Source of the DNA: Rubellimicrobium rubrum
GTDB lineage: Bacteria > Pseudomonadota > Alphaproteobacteria > Rhodobacterales > Rhodobacteraceae
Length of the DNA stretch: 40,511 nucleotides
Reading direction: 5' to 3'
NCBI RefSeq assembly: GCF_006152115.1
Contig: NZ_VDFU01000032.1
Location: 1-40,511 of the forward strand
Shown: positions 23,950 through 31,753 of the stretch, one piece after another
Layout: each line of letters starts with the position of its first letter
Position numbering within the stretch: the stretch's first letter is position 1
Translations under genes and position numbers: made by a program
Notes under the pieces: model-generated
What the model was told of the DNA's origin: nothing
What the model saw: the letters and a program-made list of their open reading frames with translations, nothing else
The model's database searches: none

Positions 23950-24936
23950 GTGAACAAGCGAGCCACCGTGATCGATGACCAGATCTTCGAAACCCTGGAC
24001 GTCCTGCTCGACGAGGCGTTCTGCTTGTGCACGATCCTCACGGACCAGCAGGGTCGGCCGGTCGATTATCGTTTCCTGAGAGTAAGCCGCAACTTCGAGG
24101 ATGCGACCGGCTTGCGTGATGCCGAGGGGCGCACCGCGCTCGAACTCGTGCCGAGCCTGGAAAGCGAGTGGATCGAGGCTTATGGCCGCGTGGCCCTGCG
24201 GCGCGAGCCCATGCATTTCACCGAAGGATCGCCTACGATGGGGCGGCAGTTCGATGTCTTTGCCGCGCCAGTGGACCCGCCCGGCTGCTTCGCCATCCTG
24301 TTCCGGGACGTGACCGAGATTCGCCGGATCGAGGCGGAGCGCGAGGCCGAGCTGGAGCGTCTGCAGTATCTTCTCAGAGAACTGAACCACCGGGTGATGA
24401 ACAGCTTTGCGGTGATCTCGTCGGTGCTGTCCATGGAAGCGCGATCCGCGCCTGAGGCGCGGGCCGCGCTGGAGCGGGTGCAGGGTCGGGTGCAGGCTTT
24501 GGGGTCCCTGTACCGCCGCATCGAAGGGGCCACTCAGGTGGACCAGATCGAGATCGCCGAGTACCTGGGCGGCAACGTAGCGAGCTTCCGCGACTCCTTC
24601 GCCGGGGGGGTGGCAATCACGGCCGACCTCGGCGCGGTCACCCTGCCCACCCGCGCGGCCGTTCCCCTGGGCCTGATCGTGAACGAGCTGCTGACCGAGG
24701 CCGTCAATCGCGCGTTCCCACCCGGAGAGAGCGGTAAGGTGCATCTGACCTTTGCCGAGAAGGATGGCCTGTGCCGCCTCAGCGTGACGGCCAACGGGAC
24801 CGGCCTTCGCGATGGTGCCGAGGAGTCCCATGTCGGCCGGGGACTGGTTGCAGCCTTCGCGGCCGAGCTTGGCGGTGAGTTGACCACGGAATTCCAAGAC
24901 GGAGGCACTTACGCCTTCATCGAGTTCCGGGCCTGA
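23950..24936 (+). CDS. PAS-HisKA_2 sensor histidine kinase with altered ATP site
   Basis: This soluble 328-residue protein has an N-terminal PAS-like domain (about 12-122), then a HisKA_2 dimerisation helix with LLRELNHRVMNSFAVISSVL (phosphoacceptor histidine 147), then an HATPase-like domain (about 235-328). The N-box reads NELLTEAVNRAF, with glutamate 250 where the usual NELVTNA motif has asparagine. The G1 box reads ANGTG at 281-285 where DxGxG is expected, so the adenine-binding aspartate is alanine. ATP binding may be weak or lost. GTG 23950 is chosen because AGGGGAG lies seven bases upstream; the start follows a (GT)n run. No response regulator is adjacent. Confidence 0.85.
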   Translation: MNKRATVIDDQIFETLDVLLDEAFCLCTILTDQQGRPVDYRFLRVSRNFEDATGLRDAEGRTALELVPSLESEWIEAYGRVALRREPMHFTEGSPTMGRQFDVFAAPVDPPGCFAILFRDVTEIRRIEAEREAELERLQYLLRELNHRVMNSFAVISSVLSMEARSAPEARAALERVQGRVQALGSLYRRIEGATQVDQIEIAEYLGGNVASFRDSFAGGVAITADLGAVTLPTRAAVPLGLIVNELLTEAVNRAFPPGESGKVHLTFAEKDGLCRLSVTANGTGLRDGAEESHVGRGLVAAFAAELGGELTTEFQDGGTYAFIEFRA

Positions 24937-25014
24937 CGGCGCCTCCCTTGCGGAGCCCGGTGCGGCTTCGGGAAACCCCGGTGGACCTTTCGGGGCCCTT
25001 CCGTTAAGGAATTC

Positions 25015-25033
25015 CCCGCCCGCATAGGGCGGG
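25015..25033 (+). repeat. Hairpin in the sqdB leader
   Basis: CCCGCCC (25015-25021) pairs perfectly with GGGCGGG (25027-25033) around GCATA. It ends 19 bases before the sqdB start, just before the ribosome site. It may affect sqdB translation or end transcripts from the kinase gene; neither is proven. Confidence 0.4.
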
Positions 25034-25052
25034 TGGCAAGCGGAGTTCTGGC

Positions 25053-26270
25053 ATGAAGATCGCGATCCTCGGCGGCGACGGTTTCGTGGGATGGCCCACC
25101 TGCCTGCATCTTTCGAATGCGGGGCACGAGGTCCACATCGTGGACAACCTGTCGCGGCGCTGGATCGATACCGAGCTTGGCGTGCAGTCACTGACCCCCA
25201 TGGACTCGATCCAGGAGCGGTGCCGCATCTGGAAAGAAGTCACGGGCAAGTCGCTGCGCTTCCACCTCCTCGACCTTGCCAAGGAATACGAGCGGCTCAA
25301 GCAGTGGTTCGCCGAGCATCGCCCCGACGCGGTCATCCATTTCGCCGAGCAACGGGCTGCGCCCTATTCGATGAAGACCGACCGCCACAAGGTCTACACG
25401 GTGGATAACAACGTGGGCGCCACCCACCACGTCTTGGCCGCCCTGGTGGAAACCGGGATCGACGCGCATCTCGTGCACCTGGGGACGATGGGGGTCTATG
25501 GCTACTCCAGCGTCGGCGCGCCGATCCCCGAGGGCTATCTGAACGTCGAGATCGATACGCCCACCGGCAAGAAGGGGCAGGAGATTCTGTATCCGACGCG
25601 CCCTGGCTCGGTCTACCACATGACCAAGAGCCTCGATCAGATCCTGTTCCAGTTCTATGCCCAGAACGACGGCTTGCGGATCACCGACCTGCACCAGGGC
25701 ATCGTCTGGGGCACGCACACCGATCAGACCCGGCTTCACCCGCAGCTCGTCAATCGCTTCGACTATGATGGCGACTACGGCACGGTTCTGAACCGCTTCC
25801 TGATCCAGGCGGCCATCGGCTACCCGCTGACCGTCCATGGCACCGGGGGCCAGACCCGCGCCTTCATCCATATCCAGGACTCGGTTCGCTGCATCGAGCT
25901 TGCGCTCAAGGACGCGCCCAAGCGGGGCGAACGGGTGCGCATTTTTAACCAGATGACCGAAACCCACAGGGTTCGCGATCTCGCGGAGATGGTAGCCCGT
26001 CTGTCCGGGGCCAAGGTCGCCTACCTGCCCAATCCCCGCAAGGAGGCTGAGGAAAACGACCTGATCGTCAAGAACGACCAGTTCCTCGCCTTGGGCCTCA
26101 ATCCCATCCGGCTTGAAGAGGGGCTCCTGAGCGAGGTGGTGGACGTGGCCAAGAAGTTCGCCCACCGCATTGACCGCTCCCGCGTGCCGGCGGTGTCCGC
26201 CTGGACCAAGGAACTGGCCGCGCAGGTGGACCGTGATCCCGAGCGCAAGGCGCTTCGCCCCGCGTCGTGA
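25053..26270 (+). CDS. sqdB: UDP-sulfoquinovose synthase SqdB
   Basis: SqdB (plant SQD1) joins sulfite to UDP-glucose to make UDP-sulfoquinovose, the head group donor of the sulfolipid SQDG. The 405-residue protein is an extended short-chain dehydrogenase. It has the NAD-binding GGDGFVGWP at 7-15, IHFAEQRAAPYSMK near 95-108, the catalytic threonine in HLGTMGVYGYS (T145), and Y188 and K192 in VYHMTKS. LHQGIVWGTHTDQT and GGQTRAFIHIQDSVRCI are further SQD1 landmarks. The ATG has AAGCGGAG upstream. It leads the sqdB-sqdD-sqdC operon and overlaps sqdD by GTGA. Confidence 0.96.
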   Translation: MKIAILGGDGFVGWPTCLHLSNAGHEVHIVDNLSRRWIDTELGVQSLTPMDSIQERCRIWKEVTGKSLRFHLLDLAKEYERLKQWFAEHRPDAVIHFAEQRAAPYSMKTDRHKVYTVDNNVGATHHVLAALVETGIDAHLVHLGTMGVYGYSSVGAPIPEGYLNVEIDTPTGKKGQEILYPTRPGSVYHMTKSLDQILFQFYAQNDGLRITDLHQGIVWGTHTDQTRLHPQLVNRFDYDGDYGTVLNRFLIQAAIGYPLTVHGTGGQTRAFIHIQDSVRCIELALKDAPKRGERVRIFNQMTETHRVRDLAEMVARLSGAKVAYLPNPRKEAEENDLIVKNDQFLALGLNPIRLEEGLLSEVVDVAKKFAHRIDRSRVPAVSAWTKELAAQVDRDPERKALRPAS

Positions 26271-27067
26271 CCACCCGCGCCTTTGTCACCCTCGTCACCA
26301 ACGCGGATTTCGCGAAAGGGGCGGGGGCTCTCCTGCGATCGCTCCAACTGTCCGGCACCTCGGCGGATCGGGTGGTCATGCATACCGGCGGCGTCCCGGC
26401 GCAGGCGTTGGCCCCGCTTGAGGCGCGCGGGGCGCGGCTTGTGGAGGTGGATCTCCTCCCCACCTCCGAGGCCTTCAACGCCGCCCATGCCAAGGACCGC
26501 ATCCACGGCCTGAACCCCTTCACCAAGGGGACTAAGCCGCCGTTCCACACGCCGCTCGACAACTTCGCCAAGCTGCGGCTCTGGCAACTGCCCTATGACC
26601 GGGTCGTGTTCCTGGACGCTGATACGCTGGTGGTGCGCAACATCGACCGCCTCTTCGACTACCCCGAGCTGTGCGCGGCCCCAAACGTCTATGAGTCCCT
26701 GGCCGACTTTCATCGCATGAACTCGGGCGTCTTCACGGCGCGGCCGGGTTCCGCGACCTTCGACCGCCTCCTGGCGCAACTGGACGTGCCTGGGGCCTTC
26801 TGGAGGCGGACGGACCAGACCTTCCTTCAGCAGGCCTTCCCGAACTGGCACGGGCTCCCGGTCAACTACAACATGCTCCAATATGTCTGGTTCAACATGC
26901 CGGGCTTGTGGGACTGGGGTTCGGTCCATGTCGTCCATTACCAATATGAAAAGCCGTGGCAGGACCACAGCAAGGCCGACCGGCTGCGCCCGCTGATCGA
27001 CCTTTGGCGCGCCTATGCCGACGACAGCCCGGTCCCGGACCTGTCGTCGCTCCCTGGCCCCACTTGA
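26267..27067 (+). CDS. sqdD: Sulfolipid operon glycosyltransferase SqdD
   Basis: SqdD is the glycosyltransferase proposed to move sulfoquinovose from the UDP donor to diacylglycerol in Rhodobacter. The 266-residue protein is of the glycogenin/GT8 type: RAFVTLVTNADFAKGAGALLRSL at the N-terminus, a DxD-type site in VVFLDADTLVVRNID (DAD at 117-119), and NSGVFTARPG, then LPVNYNMLQYV and VVHYQYEKPW near the end. It starts with GTG overlapping the sqdB stop. The assignment rests on both the fold pattern and the position between sqdB and sqdC. Confidence 0.9.
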   Translation: MTTRAFVTLVTNADFAKGAGALLRSLQLSGTSADRVVMHTGGVPAQALAPLEARGARLVEVDLLPTSEAFNAAHAKDRIHGLNPFTKGTKPPFHTPLDNFAKLRLWQLPYDRVVFLDADTLVVRNIDRLFDYPELCAAPNVYESLADFHRMNSGVFTARPGSATFDRLLAQLDVPGAFWRRTDQTFLQQAFPNWHGLPVNYNMLQYVWFNMPGLWDWGSVHVVHYQYEKPWQDHSKADRLRPLIDLWRAYADDSPVPDLSSLPGPT

Positions 27068-27084
27068 TGCGGCGCATGCCATGA
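27067..27084 (+). other. Possible five-codon minicistron between sqdD and sqdC
   Basis: The sqdD stop TGA shares its A with an ATG (27067) that reads MRRMP and stops at 27082-27084, on the sqdC start (ATGA). The stretch is only 18 bases long and may simply let ribosomes re-initiate at sqdC, which has no good ribosome site of its own. Confidence 0.2.
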
Positions 27085-27908
27085 AGGTGGCCGTGACCGG
27101 CGCCACCGGCCTCGTGGGCCAGTTCATCGTCGCTGGCCTTCTGGATAACGGCCACGACGTCGTCGCCCTGGGTCGCGCGCCATCGTCGCACGGGGGCTCG
27201 CACCGGCCCTGGCGGCTGGGCGAGACCGCGCCGCTCCAGGACTGCGAGGCGTTGGTTCATGCGGCCTTCGCCCATGTGCCCGGCCGTTATCGCGGTGGGG
27301 AGGGCGAAGACCCAGACGGCTTCCTGCGCGCCAACCTCGAAGGAACGCTGCGGCTGTTCAAGGAGGCGCGCGGACGCCGGATCGTGTTCCTGTCCTCTCG
27401 CGCGGTCTATGACGGCTTGCCGGCAGGAACCCCGCTGACCGAGGACCTGCCCCTGTCCCCGGACAGTCTTTATGGACAGGTGAAGCTGCAGGCCGAGGGC
27501 GCCTTGGCCCGATTGGGGGGAGGGGTCAGCCTCCGCGCCACCGGCGTCTATGGCCCGCCCGCGCCGGGACAGCGCCACAAATGGGCGGACCTGTTCGACG
27601 CCTTCGCCCGAGGAGAGGCGATCGCCCCTGCCTGCGGCACCGAGGTGCATGGCGCGGATCTGGCCCAGGCCGTCGCACTGCTCCTTGGGGCACCGGCCGG
27701 AGCCTACAACTGCTCCGACCTCCTCCTTGACCGTCGCGCGCTGCTGGAGCGGTGGTCGCTGCTGGCCGGTGCAAAGGGCGTCCTGCCTGCCGCTTCCGGG
27801 AAAGCCCCCAACGTCATGGACTGCACCCGCCTGCGGGTCCTGGGCTGGAAACCTAGGGGTGAGGCCGCGCTCGACGATGCGCTCCGAACCATGGCGCGGG
27901 CAGTCTAG
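27081..27908 (+). CDS. sqdC: Sulfolipid operon NAD-dependent reductase/epimerase SqdC
   Basis: SqdC is a Rossmann-fold NAD(P)-dependent epimerase/dehydratase-like protein linked to sulfolipid metabolism in Rhodobacter; its loss there changes sulfolipid products, so it may help transfer the head group to the right acceptor. The 275-residue protein has GATGLVGQFIVAGLL at 8-22, FLSSRAVYDG near 103-112 and SLYGQVKLQAEG near 130, giving the Y-x3-K pair. ATG 27081 has no clear ribosome site and lies 13 bases after sqdD. Its stop shares CTAG with the convergent ycjF-like gene. Confidence 0.82.
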   Translation: MKVAVTGATGLVGQFIVAGLLDNGHDVVALGRAPSSHGGSHRPWRLGETAPLQDCEALVHAAFAHVPGRYRGGEGEDPDGFLRANLEGTLRLFKEARGRRIVFLSSRAVYDGLPAGTPLTEDLPLSPDSLYGQVKLQAEGALARLGGGVSLRATGVYGPPAPGQRHKWADLFDAFARGEAIAPACGTEVHGADLAQAVALLLGAPAGAYNCSDLLLDRRALLERWSLLAGAKGVLPAASGKAPNVMDCTRLRVLGWKPRGEAALDDALRTMARAV

Positions 27909-28915
27909 TCTTCCCGCCCGAACAGACCCTTCAGCGCCCCGCCCAGAATCCCGGTCACGCTGGGACCCTCGCGGCCCAAAAAGGGGAGGGGGCGGCAGAC
28001 CTCGATGGCGGCGATCCCCACGCGGGCCGTCAAGGCGCCGTTCACCACGCCTTCGCCAAAGCGGCGCGAAAGGCGGGCCAGCACCGTTCCACCCGCGACA
28101 CCATGGATCAGGTCGTCCCCGACCGCCACCGCGCCGGTCGCCACCAGATGGGTCATGACCCCCTTGACCAGTCGCCAGGAGCCCACCGTGCCTGACCGGC
28201 CCCCGTAAATCTCGGCGATCCGCCGGATCATGCGCAGGTTCGCCCCAAGCGCGGCCGCCACGTCGGCCAGCGGCAGGGGCACGACGGCGGTCACGGTCGC
28301 GACCTGCCGGGCCGCGCCCGTGACCTCCCGCTCCGCATCGGCATCGAGAGGAGCCAGAAGCTCCCTCTCGGCCAGCCGCAGCAGACCGTCGGCATCGAAC
28401 ACCTCGCCCTGCCGTTCCGCGAGACGCGCCGAAGCCCAGCTCAGCCCGTCGCGTCCGGCATAAAGCGTCCGCAGGCCGTCTGTGACCGCACGGGCCTGCG
28501 CAAGGCTCCCCGAAGCGAGCGCCGCCGCCGCGTCGCGCTGGACCGAATCGATGCGGGCAAGCCGCCGGATCGCCAGCGCCTCGCGCGCGGCGATGGTAAA
28601 GGCCACGACGGTCAGCCCGAGGAGAAGCGCCGTAGCCACCCCGCCTAGGACGGGGTGGCGCTCCAGAAGCGAGGTGACCCAGTCCCAGGCCGCGACCGAC
28701 AGGGCAAAGGCCAGGAAGCTCCCGAGGAGCGACCAGAACCACGTCCCGAGCGGCGAGCCGGGCCGCGCTGCGATCCGCATGGCCCGTTCCATGGCCGGGG
28801 GCGGCGCGCCGGGAACGCCGGCATCGGGCACCGGCGGGGCTATCTCGGGGGCGGGCAGGGGTGCGTCCTCGATCTCGATGAGTAGCGGCCCGCGGGGCCT
28901 GGTGGGTTCCGTCAT
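27905..28915 (-). CDS. YcjF-like inner membrane protein (TIGR01620/DUF697)
   Basis: This 336-residue protein resembles YcjF (UPF0283). A proline-rich cytoplasmic head of about 50 residues precedes two membrane helices at about 58-80 (WFWSLLGSFLAFALSVAAWDWV) and 92-112 (GVATALLLGLTVVAFTIAA). The DUF697-type core follows, with ANLRMIRRIAEIYGGRSG near 220 and a C-terminal GPSVTGILGGALKGLFG. YcjF is co-coded with the P-loop protein YcjX in many proteobacteria and linked to stress. Here it follows a GNAT gene with an ATGA overlap. Its biochemical role is unknown. Confidence 0.85.
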   Translation of the reverse strand: MTEPTRPRGPLLIEIEDAPLPAPEIAPPVPDAGVPGAPPPAMERAMRIAARPGSPLGTWFWSLLGSFLAFALSVAAWDWVTSLLERHPVLGGVATALLLGLTVVAFTIAAREALAIRRLARIDSVQRDAAAALASGSLAQARAVTDGLRTLYAGRDGLSWASARLAERQGEVFDADGLLRLAERELLAPLDADAEREVTGAARQVATVTAVVPLPLADVAAALGANLRMIRRIAEIYGGRSGTVGSWRLVKGVMTHLVATGAVAVGDDLIHGVAGGTVLARLSRRFGEGVVNGALTARVGIAAIEVCRPLPFLGREGPSVTGILGGALKGLFGRED

Positions 28916-29346
28916 GGGGCAGCGTTCCAGATCATGCGGAGGTCCGGCAGGCCCTCCTCGTTGTGCAGCCCGTCGGTCCGTCGCGCGACCTCAAACCCCT
29001 CGCGTTCGTAAAAAGCGACGGCCCGGGCGTTGGCCTCGAACACCCACAGGGCGAGGTGGCGATTTTGCGACTTGGCGTGATCGAGGAGGGCGCGGCCGAT
29101 CCCGCGCCCCCGCGCCTCTGGGGCGACCTGCAAAGCCGGAACCTGATCCCCATCGAGGGCCAGGAAGCCCAGGGGGCTGCCTTCGTCGGCGACGGTCACC
29201 TCCATGCCCTCGATCATCAGGCGCACGAAGCCCAGATCCTCCTCCCGCGTGTGGAGAACGGGCATCCAGCCGGTCTCACGGACCCAGTCGCCCAGGATGC
29301 GGGCCAGCGCGGGCGCATCCTCGGACGTGGCAGGCCGAAGCCTCAT
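28912..29346 (-). CDS. GNAT-family N-acetyltransferase
   Basis: This 144-residue protein is a compact GNAT acetyltransferase. MRLRPATSEDAPALARIL opens the fold, QVAPEARGRGIGRALL near 73-88 is a canonical acetyl-CoA loop, and ALWVFEANARAVAFYEREGFEVARRTDG is the closing strand-helix pattern. It overlaps its neighbours as ATGA on both sides and so sits inside the ycjX-ycjF pair. The substrate is unknown. Confidence 0.9.
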   Translation of the reverse strand: MRLRPATSEDAPALARILGDWVRETGWMPVLHTREEDLGFVRLMIEGMEVTVADEGSPLGFLALDGDQVPALQVAPEARGRGIGRALLDHAKSQNRHLALWVFEANARAVAFYEREGFEVARRTDGLHNEEGLPDLRMIWNAAP

Positions 29347-30755
29347 AGCCGGTCCCCGATCAGGAACTCGGCCGCCTTGTCGAGACGGATGTGCGGCGGC
29401 CCCTCGCCGGGGCGGAGCGTGAGGGGAGCGGGCGCGAACTCCTGGACCTCGTAGTCCTGAAGCGGCCAGTCCTCGGCTCCGGCGCGGGCCGGGGCAAGCA
29501 GGCGGGCCGGGTCCTCGGGCAGGTCGCCCGGATGCTGCGCCACCTGTCGGTCCGACCCCGACAGGCGACCGCGCACCACGTCCAGCGTCTCGCCGTCGTG
29601 CGTCACACGATCCTCGACCGTGGTGCGAAGGCTGGCCATGGCCATGGCCTCGGTGTCCGCGCCCGCGAACTCGGCCCGGTCCCGCGCCTCCCGCAGGAGA
29701 GCCTCGGTCAGCGCCGTCAACCGCCCGTGTTGCGCATGATGAAGGTGGTCGGCCTTTGTAGCTGCGAAGAGGATCCGTTCCACCCGCTTCTGCCCCAGCA
29801 GACGGGCGAGCCAGGCGTTCCGGCCCGGATTGAAGGCCCCGAGGATGTCGGCCATGGCCGTTCTTAGATCCTCGAACGCCTGCGGCCCACGCGCCAGGGC
29901 ACCCAGCACATCCACCAGCACGACCTGCCGGTCGATCCGGGCGAAGTGCTCCCGGAAGAAGGGTTTCACGACCAACCGCTTGTAGGCCTCGAAACGCCGC
30001 TCGCTTTCGCGCCAAAGCGAGCGCCTGCCCGGGTCCGCAACAGGGGGCAGCGGCGCGAAGGTCAGGACGGGCGAGCCCTCCATGTCTCCCGGCAGAAGGA
30101 ACCGCCCAGGCGTGCAGTCCGAGAACCCGGCGGCCCGTGCGGTCTGCAGATGGGTCGCAAAGGCTTGGGCCAAGCCCTTCAGCGTTACCTCGTCCAGGTT
30201 CCCCGCCGGATCGATGCGGTCCAGCCGGGCCAGGAACTCCTCGGCCCCCGGCCGGACGCGCGCCTTGGCCAGGGCCCTCTCGGACCAGGCGGCGAAATCC
30301 TTTTCGAGCAGGCCAAGGTCGAGCAGCCACTCCCCCGGATAGTCCACGATGTCGAGGTGCAGGGTCCGAGGCCCCGACAGCCCGCCCAGGAGTCCCGTCG
30401 GCGCAAGGCGCAGCGACAGGCGCAGCTCGGAGACCCGCTGCGTCCCCTCGGGCCAGTGGGGCGCGGTGGCGGTCAGCGCGGCCAAGTGATCCTCAAAGGC
30501 GAAGCGCGCCACCACGTCGTCAGGCTGCGGCTGGAGCCAGGCTGCCAGGATCCGTCCTTCGGCGCTGGCCCGCAACTGGGGCATCCGGCCTCGATCCATG
30601 AGGTTCGCCACCAGCGAGGTGATGAAGACCGTCTTGCCGGCGCGGCTCAGGCCGGTGACGCCAAGGCGGATCACGGGATCCTGGAACGGGGCGACCACTG
30701 CCTCGGCCATGTTGCGCGTCGCGTGCCAGACGCTTTCCGTGACCGAGCCGATCAT
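29343..30755 (-). CDS. YcjX-family P-loop NTPase (DUF463)
   Basis: This 470-residue protein belongs to the YcjX (DUF463) family of GTPase-like proteins, linked to stress responses and known to bind GTP in Shewanella. The P-loop is GLSRAGKT at 35-42. LDIVDYPGEWLLDLGLL near 134-150 is the DxxG-type switch region. Later segments include YKRLVVKPFFREHFARIDRQVVLVDVLGAL near 260-290 and FAATKADHLHH near 325, the likely base-specificity motif (TKAD). ATG 30755 begins the protein. It leads the ycjX-GNAT-ycjF unit. Confidence 0.92.
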   Translation of the reverse strand: MIGSVTESVWHATRNMAEAVVAPFQDPVIRLGVTGLSRAGKTVFITSLVANLMDRGRMPQLRASAEGRILAAWLQPQPDDVVARFAFEDHLAALTATAPHWPEGTQRVSELRLSLRLAPTGLLGGLSGPRTLHLDIVDYPGEWLLDLGLLEKDFAAWSERALAKARVRPGAEEFLARLDRIDPAGNLDEVTLKGLAQAFATHLQTARAAGFSDCTPGRFLLPGDMEGSPVLTFAPLPPVADPGRRSLWRESERRFEAYKRLVVKPFFREHFARIDRQVVLVDVLGALARGPQAFEDLRTAMADILGAFNPGRNAWLARLLGQKRVERILFAATKADHLHHAQHGRLTALTEALLREARDRAEFAGADTEAMAMASLRTTVEDRVTHDGETLDVVRGRLSGSDRQVAQHPGDLPEDPARLLAPARAGAEDWPLQDYEVQEFAPAPLTLRPGEGPPHIRLDKAAEFLIGDRL

Positions 30756-30838
30756 GCCGTCCCCTTTGCCTTCGGGGCCAAGATAGGCCCGGACCGCCGG
30801 GAAAGGTAGGGTGCGACCCGCAGAGAGGCCCGTTCCGG

Positions 30839-31753
30839 TCAGGCCCTCGGATGGGCCTTGTCGTAGACGTCGAGCAGCTGCCCGACCTCGACCGCCGTGT
30901 AGCCTTGGGTCGTGGACAGCGACGCGTGGCCCAAAAGTTCCTGAATGGCGCGGAGATCGCCCCCGGCAGCGAGCAGGTGGGTCGCAAAGGAGTGGCGCAG
31001 CGCATGGGGCGTGGCCGTGGCCGGCAGCCCCAGGCGCATCCGGGCCCGCTCCATCGAGCGCTGGACGAGGCGGGGCGACAACTGTCCGCCCTGGACGCCC
31101 AGGAACAGCGGCCCGTCCTTGGCAATGCGAAGGGGGCAGAGCCGGACGTAATCGGCGACCGCGACGCGGGCGGCGGGCAGGACCGGGACGACCCTCTCCT
31201 TGCCGCCCTTCCCGGTGATGCGAAGCGTGGCAGGCAGATCGGACTGCGCGCCCCTGAGCCCGAGCGCCTCGGAGATGCGCAGCCCCAGCCCGTAAAGAAG
31301 GGTCACCACGGCCGCGTCCCGCGCCGCGACCCAAGGCTCTGCCGCGTCGGTCTCGACCGCGTCGATCATGTCCCGGGCGGCGTCGGGCGTCAGGGGTCGG
31401 GGCAGCCGCGTCCTGCCGCGCGGGCCCCGTGCGGACAGCGCCACCGAGGCGTCGAACCCTTCGCGACTCGCCAGCCAGCCGCAGAAGCCCCGAATCGCCG
31501 ACAGCCGGCGAGCCAGGGAACGGGCCGACAGGCCACGCTCCCGCTCGTGGGCCATGAAGGCGCGCAGGTCCGACGACGCCATGCGCCGCAGGGCCTCGGT
31601 CCCCTCCGCCCCGCCGTTATGCCGGGCCAGAAAGACCAGAAAGGCGGCAACGTCCGCCCGGTAGGCCTCGCTGGTCTTGGTGGCCAGCCCCCGGCGGGCG
31701 CGGCCCTGGGCGAGCCAGTCCTCCAGCGCCGCCGAGAGTTGAGGTGCGATCAT
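30839..31753 (-). CDS. xerC: Tyrosine recombinase XerC
   Basis: XerC acts with XerD and FtsK at dif to resolve chromosome dimers. The 304-residue protein has the N-terminal SAM-like DNA-binding domain (about 1-105), with LARRLSAIRGFCGWL, and the catalytic domain with R159 (LGLRISEAL), K182 (GKGGKER), H250 and R253 (HALRHSFATH), H276 (LGHASLSTTQ) and nucleophile Y285. It sits next to a DUF484 gene, as xerC does in many proteobacteria, which favours XerC over XerD or an integron/phage enzyme. ATG 31753 overlaps the DUF484 stop. Confidence 0.92.
   Translation of the reverse strand: MIAPQLSAALEDWLAQGRARRGLATKTSEAYRADVAAFLVFLARHNGGAEGTEALRRMASSDLRAFMAHERERGLSARSLARRLSAIRGFCGWLASREGFDASVALSARGPRGRTRLPRPLTPDAARDMIDAVETDAAEPWVAARDAAVVTLLYGLGLRISEALGLRGAQSDLPATLRITGKGGKERVVPVLPAARVAVADYVRLCPLRIAKDGPLFLGVQGGQLSPRLVQRSMERARMRLGLPATATPHALRHSFATHLLAAGGDLRAIQELLGHASLSTTQGYTAVEVGQLLDVYDKAHPRA

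Noticed and set aside
24937-25052. Pho box upstream of sqdB
   Set aside because: I looked for CTGTCAT-type direct repeats, since sulfolipid genes can be phosphate-controlled, and found none.
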